Shown: positions 8,525 to 17,375, counted from the first letter of the stretch. The stretch: DNA of 64,000 bases from an uncultured Anaerolineae bacterium (GCA_937943625.1 CALEAD010000032.1:1-64000), one strand, 5' to 3'. Notes: generated by a model not told the origin, from the sequence alone. Numbers and translations are program-made.

Positions 8525-9160
8525 TTAGCTTTCGGCAAAAGTGAACTGGCAGCAGTCGGCTCCAGCCAACATGCAGCTACGTTGCGTAACTGGCGCCTGT
8601 ACCACGTTGAGAATTAGCTCTTTGTCAATGATGCAAATTTCCGCATGTTCCTGGCCAATGGAGTAGTAGGGGCAGTTGTGCTCGGTCAGGGTGTAGCCAT
8701 CGGCCGTTTTTTGCCAGCTTGCCAGAAAACCTTCTTCGCCAAGTAAATCAACCAGGTAATCCAGCCGCTGCTCTAGGGGCAGCCCCTCGAAGTGGTGGCG
8801 GTGTTCATTGACCACACCTTGTACCACGCCCTTAAAGACTTGCTCAACGGCTTCTGGCGACATAACGGTTTTTAACTCATCCAACAGCCGATTGGTCAGG
8901 CGCACGTAGCGCTTGGGGAACATCTCTTGCCCCTGCTCGCTGAGGCTGTAGACGTAATACGGCCGTCCTACCTTGCGCCGGACACTGGTTGCCTCAATCA
9001 ACCCTTCGGCCAGCAACGAGTTGATGTGATGGCGCACCGTTACAGGGGAGACGTTGGCCGCTTCTGCCAATTGCTCAACTTTAGCCTGACGCGCCGCTTT
9101 AATAGTCTCTAAGATTATCTCTCTTGTGCTTTTGCGCTGGTTGTTGCTTACTGGTTTCAC
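8525..9160 (-). CDS. sufR: SufR-like Fe-S-sensing winged-helix repressor
   Basis: A 211-residue transcription factor, divergent from sufCBD. The N-terminal winged helix (about 12-75) has the recognition region NVSPVTVRHHINSLL and a wing with RRKVGRPYYVY. The C-terminal half carries Cys163, Cys176, Cys196 and the pair Cys203/204, with spacing resembling the cluster-binding cysteines of SufR-type regulators. By analogy it should bind an Fe-S cluster and repress the suf genes and itself when clusters are plentiful. A GTG start is used, with AGGGG about 9 nt upstream. The name is by family resemblance and position. Confidence 0.82.
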   Translation of the reverse strand: MKPVSNNQRKSTREIILETIKAARQAKVEQLAEAANVSPVTVRHHINSLLAEGLIEATSVRRKVGRPYYVYSLSEQGQEMFPKRYVRLTNRLLDELKTVMSPEAVEQVFKGVVQGVVNEHRHHFEGLPLEQRLDYLVDLLGEEGFLASWQKTADGYTLTEHNCPYYSIGQEHAEICIIDKELILNVVQAPVTQRSCMLAGADCCQFTFAES

Positions 9161-9186
9161 CGCTAGAATCCCCTTATATTCATAAA

Positions 9187-9215
9187 ATTATAGCAACATG
9201 CGTGTGATTTGTCAA
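9187..9215 (-). promoter_or_regulatory. sufR promoter
   Basis: On the minus strand TTGACA (9210-9215), a 17-nt spacer and a perfect TATAAT (9187-9192). It faces the suf promoter, whose -35 lies 33 bp away. Confidence 0.75.
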
Positions 9216-9248
9216 TTTTTGCCATTTATATCATTTTTATCATAATTA
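9216..9248. promoter_or_regulatory. AT-rich segment between divergent suf promoters, candidate operator
   Basis: The 33 bp between the two -35 boxes contain a direct repeat (ATCAT-TTTT-ATCAT). A single regulator bound here could control both sufR and sufCBD. The cyanobacterial SufR site (CAAC-N6-GTTG) is not present, so the operator call is inference from position. Confidence 0.35.
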
Positions 9249-9277
9249 TTGACTCTTCCGTTCCCGCCTGTTATAAT
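9249..9277 (+). promoter_or_regulatory. sufCBD promoter
   Basis: TTGACT (9249-9254), a 17-nt spacer and a perfect TATAAT (9272-9277). The transcript would begin near 9284, so the hexanucleotide repeat at 9288 lies at the very start of the leader. Confidence 0.75.
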
Positions 9278-9287
9278 TCTTTTTGTC

Positions 9288-9323
9288 CAAGTTCAAGTTC
9301 AAGTTCAAGTTCAAGTTCAAGTT
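9288..9323 (+). repeat. six tandem copies of CAAGTT
   Basis: Perfect array of six CAAGTT units in the 5' leader of sufC, starting about 4 nt after the expected transcription start. A second, degenerate 12-bp direct repeat (ATCCGATATCCG / ATCCGATGTCCG) follows at about 9367-9391. Confidence 0.9.
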
Positions 9324-9413
9324 CTGTAAAGATAAGTCACACCTTATTCGCGTAGTAGACCTCGAATCCGATATCCGCGATCCGATGTCCGAAATTTTTT
9401 GAAGGAGCACACG

Positions 9414-10193
9414 ATGATGACCGCTTTAGAGATTCGCAATTTGCACGTTTCCATTGGTGAGCAGCACATCCTGAAAGGGATTGATTTGTTGGTGAAGCAG
9501 GGTGAGGTGCACGCCCTAATGGGGCCAAATGGCTCTGGCAAGAGCACGCTGGCCTATACCCTGGCGGGCCATCCCGCTTATGAGCCAAGTGCTGGCCAGG
9601 TTATTTTTGGCGGCCGTGATTTGTTAGAGATGGAAGCAGACGAGCGTTCGCGTGCGGGTCTGTTTTTGGCATTCCAGTACCCGGCCTCTGTACCTGGGGT
9701 AACGCTGGCGAAATTCTTGCGCCAGGCGATCAACTCGCGTCGCCAGGCGGAAAACCCGGACGATCCGGGCATTTCCATTCCCGCCTTTCGCCGCCTGCTG
9801 ACAGAAAAGATGGATATGCTGGGAATTGACCACAAGTTTGCCGGCCGTTACCTGAATGAAGGCTTTTCTGGTGGCGAAAAGAAGCGTGTCGAGATTTTGC
9901 AGATGGCTACGTTGGAGCCCAAAATCGCCATCATGGACGAGACTGACTCTGGTCTGGACATTGACGCGCTGCGTGTTGTTTCTGAGGGGGCGATGCGCCT
10001 GAAGGAGCAGTTGAATATGGGTATTTTGGTCATTACCCATTATCAGCGGATTCTGAACTACATTAAGCCGGACTTTGTGCACATCATGATGGACGGCCGT
10101 ATTGTGGAAAGTGGCGGCCCAGGCCTGGCGCTGCATCTGGAGGAACGTGGTTACGACTGGATTCGTGAAAAGCAAGGATTGGTGGAGGTGTAA
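9414..10193 (+). CDS. sufC: SufC, ATPase of the Fe-S scaffold complex
   Basis: A 259-residue ABC-type ATPase that powers the SufBCD scaffold on which Fe-S clusters are built in the cytoplasm. Walker A is GPNGSGKST, the signature is [11 protein letters not shown] and Walker B is [12 protein letters not shown]; the last includes the SufC-typical [11 protein letters not shown]. Start at 9414 (or the tandem ATG at 9417) is set by GGAG 7 nt upstream. It is the first gene of sufCBD, with sufB starting one base after its stop. Confidence 0.97.
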   Translation: MMTALEIRNLHVSIGEQHILKGIDLLVKQGEVHALMGPNGSGKSTLAYTLAGHPAYEPSAGQVIFGGRDLLEMEADERSRAGLFLAFQYPASVPGVTLAKFLRQAINSRRQAENPDDPGISIPAFRRLLTEKMDMLGIDHKFAGRYLNEGFSGGEKKRVEILQMATLEPKIAIMDETDSGLDIDALRVVSEGAMRLKEQLNMGILVITHYQRILNYIKPDFVHIMMDGRIVESGGPGLALHLEERGYDWIREKQGLVEV

Positions 10194-10194
10194 A

Positions 10195-11631
10195 ATGGCT
10201 GAAGTAATTACACGCGAACTGACCGAAGAAGAAGTCATTGCAACGGTTAATGCTGATTATGCAACCAAGTATGGCTTTGCCGATGCCGAAGATTATGTCT
10301 TTAAGGCAGAAAAAGGGTTGAATGAGGGTATCATTCGTGCCATGTCTGCCATGAAAGGAGAGCCAGAATGGATGCTGGAGATTCGCCTGAAGGCGTACCA
10401 GCACTTTTTGCAGCGGCCAATGCCGCAATGGGGCGCTGACTTATCTGGCATTGACTTTGATGACATTTATTACTACATCAAGCCCAGCGACCGCCAGGGT
10501 GACACCTGGGAAGATGTGCCGGGTTATATCAAGGACACGTTTAATAAGCTGGGTATCCCAGAAGCGGAGCAGAAGTTCCTATCTGGCGTGGCAGCGCAGT
10601 ACGAGTCAGAGGTGGTGTACCATAACATCAAGAAAGAACTAGAAGAGAAGGGCGTAATCTTCCTGGGCATGGATGACGGGTTGGCCCAGTACCCAGAGCT
10701 GGTGAAGCAATACTTTGCCACCGTCATTCCTTACAATGACAATAAGTTTGCTGCGCTGAATACGGCCGTGTGGTCAGGCGGCAGCTTCATCTACGTGCCG
10801 CCGGGCGTGAAGGTAGATATGCCTCTGCAAGCCTACTTCCGCATCAACGCCAAGAACGTGGGGCAATTTGAACGCACACTAATCATTGTAGATGAGGGCG
10901 CTTACGTGCACTACGTAGAAGGCTGCACTGCTCCCATCTACTCCTCAGACTCGCTGCACAGCGCCGTGGTGGAAATCATTGTCAAGAAAGGCGCCCGCTG
11001 CCGTTACACCACCATCCAGAACTGGTCGAACAACGTCTACAACCTGGTGACCAAGCGCGCCGTCGCCGAAGAGAATGCCACCATGGAATGGGTAGATGGC
11101 AACCTGGGGTCTAAGGTGACAATGAAATATCCGGCCGTTTACCTGGTGGGCGAACGCGCGCATGGGGAGATTTTGTCCATTGCCTTTGCCGGTCACGGGC
11201 AACATCAAGACGCGGGCGGCAAAGTGGTGCACGTAGCGCCTAACACCACCAGCCGCATCATCTCCAAGTCTATCAGCAAGGGGGGCGGGCGCGCCTCCTA
11301 TCGTGGCCTGCTGAAGGTGAACAAGAATGCCGAACACAGCAAATCGAACGTGGTGTGCGACGCCCTGCTGCTAGACCCAAACAGTCGCTCCGACACCTAT
11401 CCGTATATTGAAATTGACGCGGAAGACGTGAACATCGGCCATGAGGCGTCGGTGAGCAAGGTGGGCGAGGAGCAGCTCTTCTATCTCATGAGTCGCGGTA
11501 TTGATGAGGAGACCGCCACCTCGATGATTGTAAATGGGTTTATCGAGCCGCTGGTGAAGGAGCTGCCGATGGAGTACGCCATTGAGATGAATCGCCTGAT
11601 TCAGTTGCAGATGGAAGGGAGCATTGGGTAA
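10195..11631 (+). CDS. sufB: SufB, Fe-S cluster scaffold subunit
   Basis: A 478-residue scaffold subunit. The SufB core is clear: [47 protein letters not shown] with its Cys, and the C-terminal [20 protein letters not shown]. It forms the scaffold with SufD and SufC. The start at 10195 is one base after the sufC stop, so translation is probably coupled. Length matches the family. Confidence 0.97.
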   Translation: MAEVITRELTEEEVIATVNADYATKYGFADAEDYVFKAEKGLNEGIIRAMSAMKGEPEWMLEIRLKAYQHFLQRPMPQWGADLSGIDFDDIYYYIKPSDRQGDTWEDVPGYIKDTFNKLGIPEAEQKFLSGVAAQYESEVVYHNIKKELEEKGVIFLGMDDGLAQYPELVKQYFATVIPYNDNKFAALNTAVWSGGSFIYVPPGVKVDMPLQAYFRINAKNVGQFERTLIIVDEGAYVHYVEGCTAPIYSSDSLHSAVVEIIVKKGARCRYTTIQNWSNNVYNLVTKRAVAEENATMEWVDGNLGSKVTMKYPAVYLVGERAHGEILSIAFAGHGQHQDAGGKVVHVAPNTTSRIISKSISKGGGRASYRGLLKVNKNAEHSKSNVVCDALLLDPNSRSDTYPYIEIDAEDVNIGHEASVSKVGEEQLFYLMSRGIDEETATSMIVNGFIEPLVKELPMEYAIEMNRLIQLQMEGSIG

Positions 11632-11672
11632 TTGTCAATATGCAATTGTTAATTGCCAATGGTTAATGAGAA

Positions 11673-12971
11673 ATGGAAAAGTTTACGAGAGAAGCGGTAG
11701 AGAAGTTGTCGGCAGCGCTGCATGAGCCGCAGTGGATGCTGGAGTTCCGCCTGCAGGCGTTTGATGTATTTGCGTCGCTGCCGATGCCGACGACGAATGA
11801 TGAAGCGTGGCGGCGCACGAACATTCGCCGCCTGAAGCTGGATGAGATTGGCCCCTCGGTGAACGGCGATGCGGCCACCAATGCGGAGATTCCCCCTTAC
11901 CTGAACCAGCAGCTAACGACGGACAAGGCGGGCGGCAATTTGCTGCAAATTGATGGCGTGACGCACCATTATGAGCTGTCTGATGAGCTGAAGGCGCAGG
12001 GGGTGATCTTCTGTGATATGCACACGGCCGTTGCCCAATACCCGGACCTGGTGCGCAAGCATTTTATGACGGAAGGGGTGCAGGTGACGGAAGGAAAGTT
12101 TGCGGCCCTGCACGGTGCCTTCTGGCGCGGCGGCACGTTCCTCTATGTGCCCAAGAATACCAAAGCGGCTGCGCCTTTTCACTCTGTGCTGTGGAACGAA
12201 AACGGCCGTACCTTCACCCACACTTTGGTTATCGTGGACGAAGGGGCCGAGGCGATCTTCATGGACGAGTACGCCTCTGCGACCAAAGATGAGATGGCGT
12301 TCCACAACGGCGTCATTGAGCTGCTGGTGCGCGATAATGCCAGCCTGATCTATGCCGGCCTACAAGACTTTGGCGCCAACGCCTGGCAATTCAACCACGA
12401 GCGGGCGCGTGTTGGGCGCGATGGCAAGCTGGATTGGGTGACGAGCATGATGGGCACGCGCCTGACCAAAGCGTTCCAGACGATGGAGCTAGACAATGTC
12501 GGCGCGTGGGGGCGCATGAGTGGCATCTTCTTCACCAATGGCAACCAGCACCTGGACCTGGACACGCAGCAGAACCACAACGCCGCCGAAACGGTTAGCG
12601 ACTTGCTGTACAAGGGCGCGCTCAAAGACCACTCGCGCACTGTCTGGCAGGGGATGATCAAGGCGCGGCCTGGCTCGCAAAAGATTGACGGCTTCCAGGC
12701 CAACCGCAACCTGATGCTGGACAAAACGGCGCGTGCCGACTCGATTCCCGGCCTGGAGATTGAGGCGGACGACGTGAAGTGTACCCACGCCTCGGCCATC
12801 GGTCGCCTCGATCAGGATGAGATTTTTTATCTGATGAGCCGTGGCATTCCGTATAAAACGGCCGTAGAGATGTCTGTGCAAGGCTTCTTCGACCCACTCA
12901 TGCGTCGTATTCCCTTTGAAGGCATTCGCGAGCGCATTTTCGGCCGTATCGTTGAGAAGATAAACGCCTGA
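11673..12971 (+). CDS. sufD: SufD, Fe-S scaffold partner
   Basis: A 432-residue SufB paralogue that pairs with SufB in the SufBC2D complex. It has a poorly conserved N-terminal helical region and the beta-helix core with VDEGAEAIFMDEY, TLTKAF-type turns, and the conserved C-terminal CTHASAIGRLDQDEIFYLMSRG. The gene follows sufB by 41 bp and has only a weak GAGAA ribosome binding site. Five ACGGCCGT or near-identical sites occur in it. Confidence 0.95.
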   Translation: MEKFTREAVEKLSAALHEPQWMLEFRLQAFDVFASLPMPTTNDEAWRRTNIRRLKLDEIGPSVNGDAATNAEIPPYLNQQLTTDKAGGNLLQIDGVTHHYELSDELKAQGVIFCDMHTAVAQYPDLVRKHFMTEGVQVTEGKFAALHGAFWRGGTFLYVPKNTKAAAPFHSVLWNENGRTFTHTLVIVDEGAEAIFMDEYASATKDEMAFHNGVIELLVRDNASLIYAGLQDFGANAWQFNHERARVGRDGKLDWVTSMMGTRLTKAFQTMELDNVGAWGRMSGIFFTNGNQHLDLDTQQNHNAAETVSDLLYKGALKDHSRTVWQGMIKARPGSQKIDGFQANRNLMLDKTARADSIPGLEIEADDVKCTHASAIGRLDQDEIFYLMSRGIPYKTAVEMSVQGFFDPLMRRIPFEGIRERIFGRIVEKINA

Positions 12972-12977
12972 GTCACC

Positions 12978-13014
12978 AGATGCCGGGCGCCGCAAAGCGC
13001 CTGGCATCTTTTTT
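12978..13014 (+). terminator. sufCBD terminator
   Basis: Arms AGATGCCGGGCGC and GCGCCTGGCATCT (12 of 13 pairs) around CGCAAA, followed by TTTTTT. It may also serve the convergent Uma2 gene. Confidence 0.85.
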
Positions 13015-13673
13015 CAATCAATCAACTCAGCTAACGCCTGCCGGTGTATCTCATCGTCGAAGATGGCGCGCACCGGAATGGCAAACCCATCAATGACGGC
13101 ACTTTGCAGCGTACCGGAGTTCAGCTTCAAGTGCAGCATATAGGCGTCACCTTCTAGCAAATACTGTTCCACGATTTCTTTTTCTGGGTCAATCAGCCAA
13201 TATTCGCCAACACCGTGCGCCGCATAATCCTCCATCTTGATTCCCCGGTCACGCTGCTCTGTACTTTCGGAAAGGATTTCTACCACCAGATCAGGCGCAG
13301 GAAACTGCATTTGGTCAGGTAAGAACTGCTCTGCGCGTTCCTGGCGGAAAAAGCACAGGTCAGGCTCATAATCGTTGCGGCTGAGAGAAACCAGCAGCTT
13401 CTCATAGCCAACCAGCCCTAACCTGTGCTTACCTACGTAGGCTTGCATCAGCGTAAGCAAAAAAATGCCTGCACGACTATGCCGGAGCTTTACAGGTGAA
13501 TGGTAGATGATTTCGCCATTGATAAATTCTGCTTTGTCATCTTCTTGCACCAGTTGGTAAAAGTTTTGGCGTTTGCGCTGCTCTTCGGCAACCATCTGCT
13601 GTAATTGCTGTAGGTATAAAGGCAGCCTGGGTGAAGTAACTAGCTGGTTAAACTGATCTTTAACTTCAAGCAT
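13014..13673 (-). CDS. Uma2-family (DUF820) putative endonuclease
   Basis: A 219-residue member of the Uma2 family, related to PD-(D/E)XK nucleases and abundant in cyanobacteria and Chloroflexota. Visible motifs are FINGEIIYHSPVKLRHS, the core NDYEPDLCFF and PAPDLVVEILSEST, which supply the expected acidic residues, and GVGEYWLIDPE. Biological role is unknown for the family. The start at 13673 is chosen over 13700 because AAGGTGG lies 6 nt upstream. It interrupts the suf locus on the opposite strand, and no ACGGCCGT copy occurs in it. Confidence 0.82.
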   Translation of the reverse strand: MLEVKDQFNQLVTSPRLPLYLQQLQQMVAEEQRKRQNFYQLVQEDDKAEFINGEIIYHSPVKLRHSRAGIFLLTLMQAYVGKHRLGLVGYEKLLVSLSRNDYEPDLCFFRQERAEQFLPDQMQFPAPDLVVEILSESTEQRDRGIKMEDYAAHGVGEYWLIDPEKEIVEQYLLEGDAYMLHLKLNSGTLQSAVIDGFAIPVRAIFDDEIHRQALAELID

Positions 13674-13761
13674 TACACACCACCTTTCAAACACAATCAA
13701 CTGCTAAGTCAGTTAATCGTTAACATGGCAGGTCTGATACCTGAATTATAGCAAACTTGTA

Positions 13762-13805
13762 GCTGCAAGATTCTCTCTTGCAGCGCAAATTTACAAATTT
13801 GCGCT
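13762..13805. repeat. two adjacent hairpins upstream of the Uma2 gene
   Basis: GCTGCAAGA-TTCTC-TCTTGCAGC (13762-13784) overlaps AGCGCAAATTT-AC-AAATTTGCGCT (13782-13805). Both have perfect arms (9 and 11 bp). There is no T run, so they are not obvious terminators. Confidence 0.7.
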
Positions 13806-13847
13806 AAACACATCGTTAAATAATTCTTCTTAACTTAACGCTTTGTC

Positions 13848-13953
13848 TGTCATTCCGAGCGGAGCCTGCGGCCCTGAGCGAAGTCGAATGGGGAGGAATC
13901 CCTCTCCTTTATAAGTGGCAGGGATTCCTCGTCGAAGACTCCTCGGAATGACA
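13848..13953. repeat. 106-bp interrupted palindromic repeat (TGTCATTCCGAG type)
   Basis: Outer arms TGTCATTCCGAG (13848-13859) and CTCGGAATGACA (13942-13953) are perfect; inner arms GAGGAATCCCT and AGGGATTCCTC also pair. Similar TGTCATTCCGAG elements occur in the intergenic DNA of several phyla (recalled, not checked). The rest of the 13674-14009 gap holds the two hairpins above and the rhodanese leader. Confidence 0.8.
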
Positions 13954-14009
13954 CGGAAAAGTTTAGGTTATTTTGTTAACAATGTACTAAATTTTTATAG
14001 GAGGTAAGT

Positions 14010-14879
14010 ATGTCAAATAAAGGGTATGTCCATCCGGAAGTGTTGGTTAGCACCGACTGGGTGGCAGAAAATTTGCACCGCACCGATAAAATTCGCCTGA
14101 TTGAGTCTAACGAAGACGTGTTGCTGTACAGCACCGGCCACATTCCCAATGCTGTGCACATTGACTGGGTGGCCGACCTGAATGATGCCATTCGCCGCGA
14201 CTACCTGGACGAGGCTGAATTTGCCGCGCTGATGGCGCGCAACGGCATCAGCAACGACACCACCGTTGTCTTTTATGGGGATAAAAACAACTGGTGGGCG
14301 ACCTATGCCTTCTGGGTGTTCAAGCTCTTTGGCCACGAAGATTGCCGCGTGATGGATGGCGGGCGCAAAAAGTGGATTGACGAAGGGCGCGAGCTAACCA
14401 AAGAGAAGCCCTCTTTCCCAGAAACCAGTTACAAGCCGGCGGCGCGCGCCGATTACAAAATTCGCGCTTTTCGCGACCAGGTGTTGGCGCACGTGAATGC
14501 TGGTCAGCCACTGGTGGATGTGCGTAGCCCGCAGGAGTATAGCGGCGAGCTGCTACACATGCCGGGTTCGCCTCAGGAGGGGGCGCTGCGTGGCGGGCAC
14601 ATCAAAGGGGCGGCCAATGTGCCCTGGAGCCGTGCCGTAGCTGAAGATGGCACGTTTAAGCCGGCTGATGAGTTGCGCGCTATTTACGAAGGTGAAAAGG
14701 GGCTGAGCCCGGACAAGAATGTGATTGCTTATTGCCGCATTGGCGAACGCAGCTCCCATACCTGGTTTGTGCTGACTTATTTGCTAGGTTATCCGAACGT
14801 GCGTAACTATGATGGTTCCTGGACGGAGTGGGGTAACCTGGTAGGTGTGCCGATTGAGAATCCGTCTAAGCAGAAATAG
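14010..14879 (+). CDS. two-domain sulfurtransferase (thiosulfate/3-mercaptopyruvate type)
   Basis: A 289-residue cytoplasmic rhodanese with two tandem domains (about 8-135 and 160-285). The active site lies in the second domain at [13 protein letters not shown], giving the catalytic Cys loop CRIGER. The enzyme moves sulfane sulfur from thiosulfate or mercaptopyruvate to a thiol acceptor. Placed directly before sufS and sufU, it may feed sulfur metabolism, but this is inference. A very good ribosome binding site (AGGAGG) precedes the ATG. The gene contains no ACGGCCGT. Confidence 0.88.
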   Translation: MSNKGYVHPEVLVSTDWVAENLHRTDKIRLIESNEDVLLYSTGHIPNAVHIDWVADLNDAIRRDYLDEAEFAALMARNGISNDTTVVFYGDKNNWWATYAFWVFKLFGHEDCRVMDGGRKKWIDEGRELTKEKPSFPETSYKPAARADYKIRAFRDQVLAHVNAGQPLVDVRSPQEYSGELLHMPGSPQEGALRGGHIKGAANVPWSRAVAEDGTFKPADELRAIYEGEKGLSPDKNVIAYCRIGERSSHTWFVLTYLLGYPNVRNYDGSWTEWGNLVGVPIENPSKQK

Positions 14880-15042
14880 TCATTCTTGATATTGGTGCAT
14901 GGATTTGACTGCAGACCGCTGACGGCAAACGGCTATTCCTCTTCAGTGAGGCGTTGGGCGGGCGTCGGCGGTCAATAAACTGTTCTCCCAGGCCCTCATG
15001 AACCATGCCCAAATTGAGAATTGCGGGTCTGCTTTTTTCCCT

Positions 15043-15071
15043 TTGGCGTAACGGCCGTTCTGCACTACAAT
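15043..15071 (+). promoter_or_regulatory. sufS promoter giving a nearly leaderless transcript
   Basis: TTGGCG (15043-15048), 17-nt spacer, TACAAT (15066-15071). The ATG follows 7 nt after the -10, so transcription should start at or next to the start codon. No ribosome binding site is present. An ACGGCCGT lies in the spacer. Confidence 0.5.
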
Positions 15072-15078
15072 CTTGCTT

Positions 15079-16305
15079 ATGCTAGACGTTAATCAGGTTC
15101 GTGCCGACTTCCCCATTTTGCAGCAGGAAATGTACCCTGGCGTGCCACTGGTCTTTCTCGACAGCGCCGCCTCGTCGCAAAAGCCTACGGCCGTTCTCCA
15201 GGCGATGGAGCATTATTACCGCGCCCTCAACGCCAACGTCCATCGTGGCGTGTACCGCATTAGCGAGGAGGCGACCCACGCCTTTGAGCTGGCGCGGCAA
15301 AAAGTGGCTAATTTCATCAATGCCCCGGACGCGGCGCAGATCATTTTTGTGCGCAACGCCACCGAGGGCTTTAACCTGGTGGCCTATAGCTGGGGCGAGG
15401 CCAACATTCAGGCGGGCGACGAAATTTTGCTCACGGAGATGGAGCATCATGCCAACCTGGTTCCCTGGCAGATGCTGGCGCAGCGCAAAGGGGCAGTGGT
15501 GCGCTATCTCCCCTTCACCCCAGATGGCTTGCTAGACTTGAGCAACCTGGATGAATTGCTGACGGAGCGCACGAAACTGTTCTCGTTCACGGCCGTTTCC
15601 AACGTCTTTGGCACCATCAATCCGGCAAGACGCCTGATTGCCGCTGCCAAAGCCGTCGGCGCGGTAACAATGGTAGACGCGGCGCAAAGCGCGCCGCACA
15701 TGGTCGTAAACGTGCAGGAGTTGGACTGCGACTTTCTTGCCTTTTCTGGCCACAAGATGTGTGGCCCTACCGGCATTGGCATTCTCTATGGCAAGCGCCA
15801 TTTGCTCGAAGCGATGCCCCCTTTTATGGGGGGGGGGGACATGATTCGCCGCGTCACTCTGGAAGGTGCAACCTGGAACGACATCCCCTGGAAGTTTGAG
15901 GCGGGCACGCCAGCCATTGCCGAGGGGATTGGTTTGGGAGCGGCCGTGGACTACCTCACCAATCTGGGCATGGACAACGTGCATGCCTATGAGCAGTTCC
16001 TCACCAGCTATGCCCTGGAGGCACTGAGCGAAGTGCCCGGCCTGAAGGTGTGGGGTCCCCCTGCGGCGCAAAAAGGAGGCGTGGCTGCGTTTACCCTGGA
16101 TAATTTGCACCCTCACGACATTGCCGAGCTGTTGGACAAAGATGGCATCGCCGTGCGCGCCGGGCACCACTGCGCCATGCCGTTGCATAAAAAGCTGGGT
16201 CTTTCTGCCACGACGCGCGCCAGCTTCTATGTACACACGACGACGGCCGAAATCGACGCATTAGTAGCCAGCTTGCAGCGCGTGCGCGCCGTTTTTCGGC
16301 TATAA
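15079..16305 (+). CDS. sufS: SufS cysteine desulfurase
   Basis: A 408-residue PLP enzyme that takes sulfur from cysteine to give alanine and an enzyme persulfide, supplying Fe-S assembly. The PLP lysine is in AFSGHKMCGPTG and the persulfide Cys in RAGHHCAMPLH, both typical of group II (SufS) desulfurases. Length is normal. A run of 11 G (15828-15838) encodes part of PPFMGGGDMI, a conserved loop; frame is intact here. The ATG at 15079 is used; there is no ribosome binding site. Confidence 0.95.
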   Translation: MLDVNQVRADFPILQQEMYPGVPLVFLDSAASSQKPTAVLQAMEHYYRALNANVHRGVYRISEEATHAFELARQKVANFINAPDAAQIIFVRNATEGFNLVAYSWGEANIQAGDEILLTEMEHHANLVPWQMLAQRKGAVVRYLPFTPDGLLDLSNLDELLTERTKLFSFTAVSNVFGTINPARRLIAAAKAVGAVTMVDAAQSAPHMVVNVQELDCDFLAFSGHKMCGPTGIGILYGKRHLLEAMPPFMGGGDMIRRVTLEGATWNDIPWKFEAGTPAIAEGIGLGAAVDYLTNLGMDNVHAYEQFLTSYALEALSEVPGLKVWGPPAAQKGGVAAFTLDNLHPHDIAELLDKDGIAVRAGHHCAMPLHKKLGLSATTRASFYVHTTTAEIDALVASLQRVRAVFRL

Positions 16306-16313
16306 TAGTTGCA

Positions 16314-16389
16314 GGAACCGACGCTAGAGAGGCTGAGATTGGCAGGTGGCAAAACAATCCCTTATGGCCAATCCCTTTGAGGGGTGCTT
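16314..16389 (+). promoter_or_regulatory. structured leader of sufU
   Basis: TATAAT overlaps the end of sufS (about 16301-16306). The following leader can form a long hairpin, GATTGGC (16337-16343) with GCCAATC (16367-16373), enclosing a smaller arm pair near the ribosome binding site. It matches no riboswitch I recognise. Confidence 0.35.
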
Positions 16390-16788
16390 ATGGACAACAG
16401 CATTTACCGTGAACAAATCATTGATCTTTACGAACATCCGCTGAACCGGGGACGGCTAGACCCGGCAGATTTTTCCTATGAGGAAGACAACCCGCTCTGT
16501 GGTGACGTGATCCGCATAGATGCGCGCCTGGATGAACACGGCCGTATTGCCGAAGTCGCCTGGAGCGGTGAAGGGTGTGCCATTAGCCAAGCTTCAGCTT
16601 CGCTGCTCACAGAGGAGATCAAGGGCATGAGCCTGGACGAGGTCAAGGCATTTCCCAAAGAGCGTCTGTTGGGCCTGATTGGTGTGCCCCTAAGCATGGC
16701 GCGCGTCAAGTGTGCCCTGCTTTCGCTTAAGGTGCTCAAAGCCGGCGCTTACGGCATCCCTGATCCCGAAGTGATTCGAGACCTGTAA
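16390..16788 (+). CDS. sufU: SufU, zinc-dependent sulfur acceptor/scaffold protein
   Basis: A 132-residue IscU/SufU-family protein that accepts persulfide sulfur from SufS. The three conserved Cys are visible in NPLCGDVIRI, GEGCAISQASAS and MARVKCALLSLK. The short insert between the second and third Cys regions and the pairing with sufS point to SufU rather than IscU. The ATG at 16390 has GAGG 7 nt upstream; a GTG two codons earlier is less likely. Confidence 0.93.
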   Translation: MDNSIYREQIIDLYEHPLNRGRLDPADFSYEEDNPLCGDVIRIDARLDEHGRIAEVAWSGEGCAISQASASLLTEEIKGMSLDEVKAFPKERLLGLIGVPLSMARVKCALLSLKVLKAGAYGIPDPEVIRDL

Positions 16789-16863
16789 GCGTAGGCAGCC
16801 TGAACCGTGAGGCGTGAACCGCCACTCTTTAAGCTCCCATACCAGCTCTCCAACCCTTAACTT

Positions 16864-17181
16864 ATGTCAAACTATATCCGCATTGCCCACGTAAATGATG
16901 TGCCGGAAAACGGCCGTTTCTTTTTCGACCTGCCCGAAGAAACCGTCATCCTCTTCAATATTGGCGGCCAATACTACTGCATTGCCGACCTCTGTACCCA
17001 CGACGAAGGCCCCCTGGAAGATGGCGCATTGTACGATTATGAGGTAGAGTGCCCTCGCCATGGCGCCCGCTTTGACGTGCGCACCGGCAAAGCCACCTGC
17101 TTCCCTGCCACCGAACCCGTCCCTGCTTACCCGGTCAAAGTAAAAGACGACTACATCTACATCCAGCTACCCCAGCGCTAA
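16864..17181 (+). CDS. Rieske-type [2Fe-2S] ferredoxin
   Basis: A 105-residue cytoplasmic Rieske protein like the ferredoxin components of dioxygenases (NirD/BphF type). The cluster ligands are seen in LCTHDEGPL (C-x-H) and CPRHGARF (C-x2-H). Such small Rieske proteins commonly end suf operons; here it follows sufU by 75 bp. Its electron partner is unknown. The sequence at 16910-16917 is ACGGCCGT read as Asn-Gly-Arg. Confidence 0.92.
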   Translation: MSNYIRIAHVNDVPENGRFFFDLPEETVILFNIGGQYYCIADLCTHDEGPLEDGALYDYEVECPRHGARFDVRTGKATCFPATEPVPAYPVKVKDDYIYIQLPQR

Positions 17182-17215
17182 GTGTGGCGCCGCCTCCCTT
17201 TATGTGCGCAACCCA

Positions 17216-17243
17216 GGCGCGGCAGAAAAAGCCGCGCCTTTTT
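17216..17243 (+). terminator. terminator after the Rieske gene
   Basis: GGCGCGGC - AGAAAAA - GCCGCGCC followed by TTTTTG. Perfect 8-bp GC-rich arms. Confidence 0.88.
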
Positions 17244-17245
17244 GT

Positions 17246-17274
17246 TTGACATAGCTGCCTGACTTGCCTATAGT
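17246..17274 (+). promoter_or_regulatory. gyrA promoter
   Basis: TTGACA (17246-17251), 17-nt spacer, TATAGT (17269-17274), about 100 bp before the gyrA ATG and immediately after the preceding terminator. Confidence 0.7.
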
Positions 17275-17375
17275 TTAGAGCGATCCTAGAACAAACGTAG
17301 CTACATAGCTGGTGCATAACCGGTCAGCTAACCAACCTGTCTACAAACATAGCAGTTACCTCAGAAACCACAACT

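Noticed and set aside
9288..9323. CRISPR array
   Set aside because: The hexamer repeats are contiguous without spacers. No CRISPR-like array or cas gene occurs in the window.
10102..10194. Longer sufB start inside sufC
   Set aside because: The extension overlaps sufC and is not SufB-like; the ATG at 10195 follows the sufC stop.
13014..13673. Transposon-encoded nuclease or insertion sequence
   Set aside because: Uma2 proteins are not transposases, and no inverted repeats with target duplications flank the gene.
16314..16389. Thiamine (TPP) riboswitch in the sufU leader
   Set aside because: CTGAGA is present, but the second conserved TPP block and overall fold are missing.
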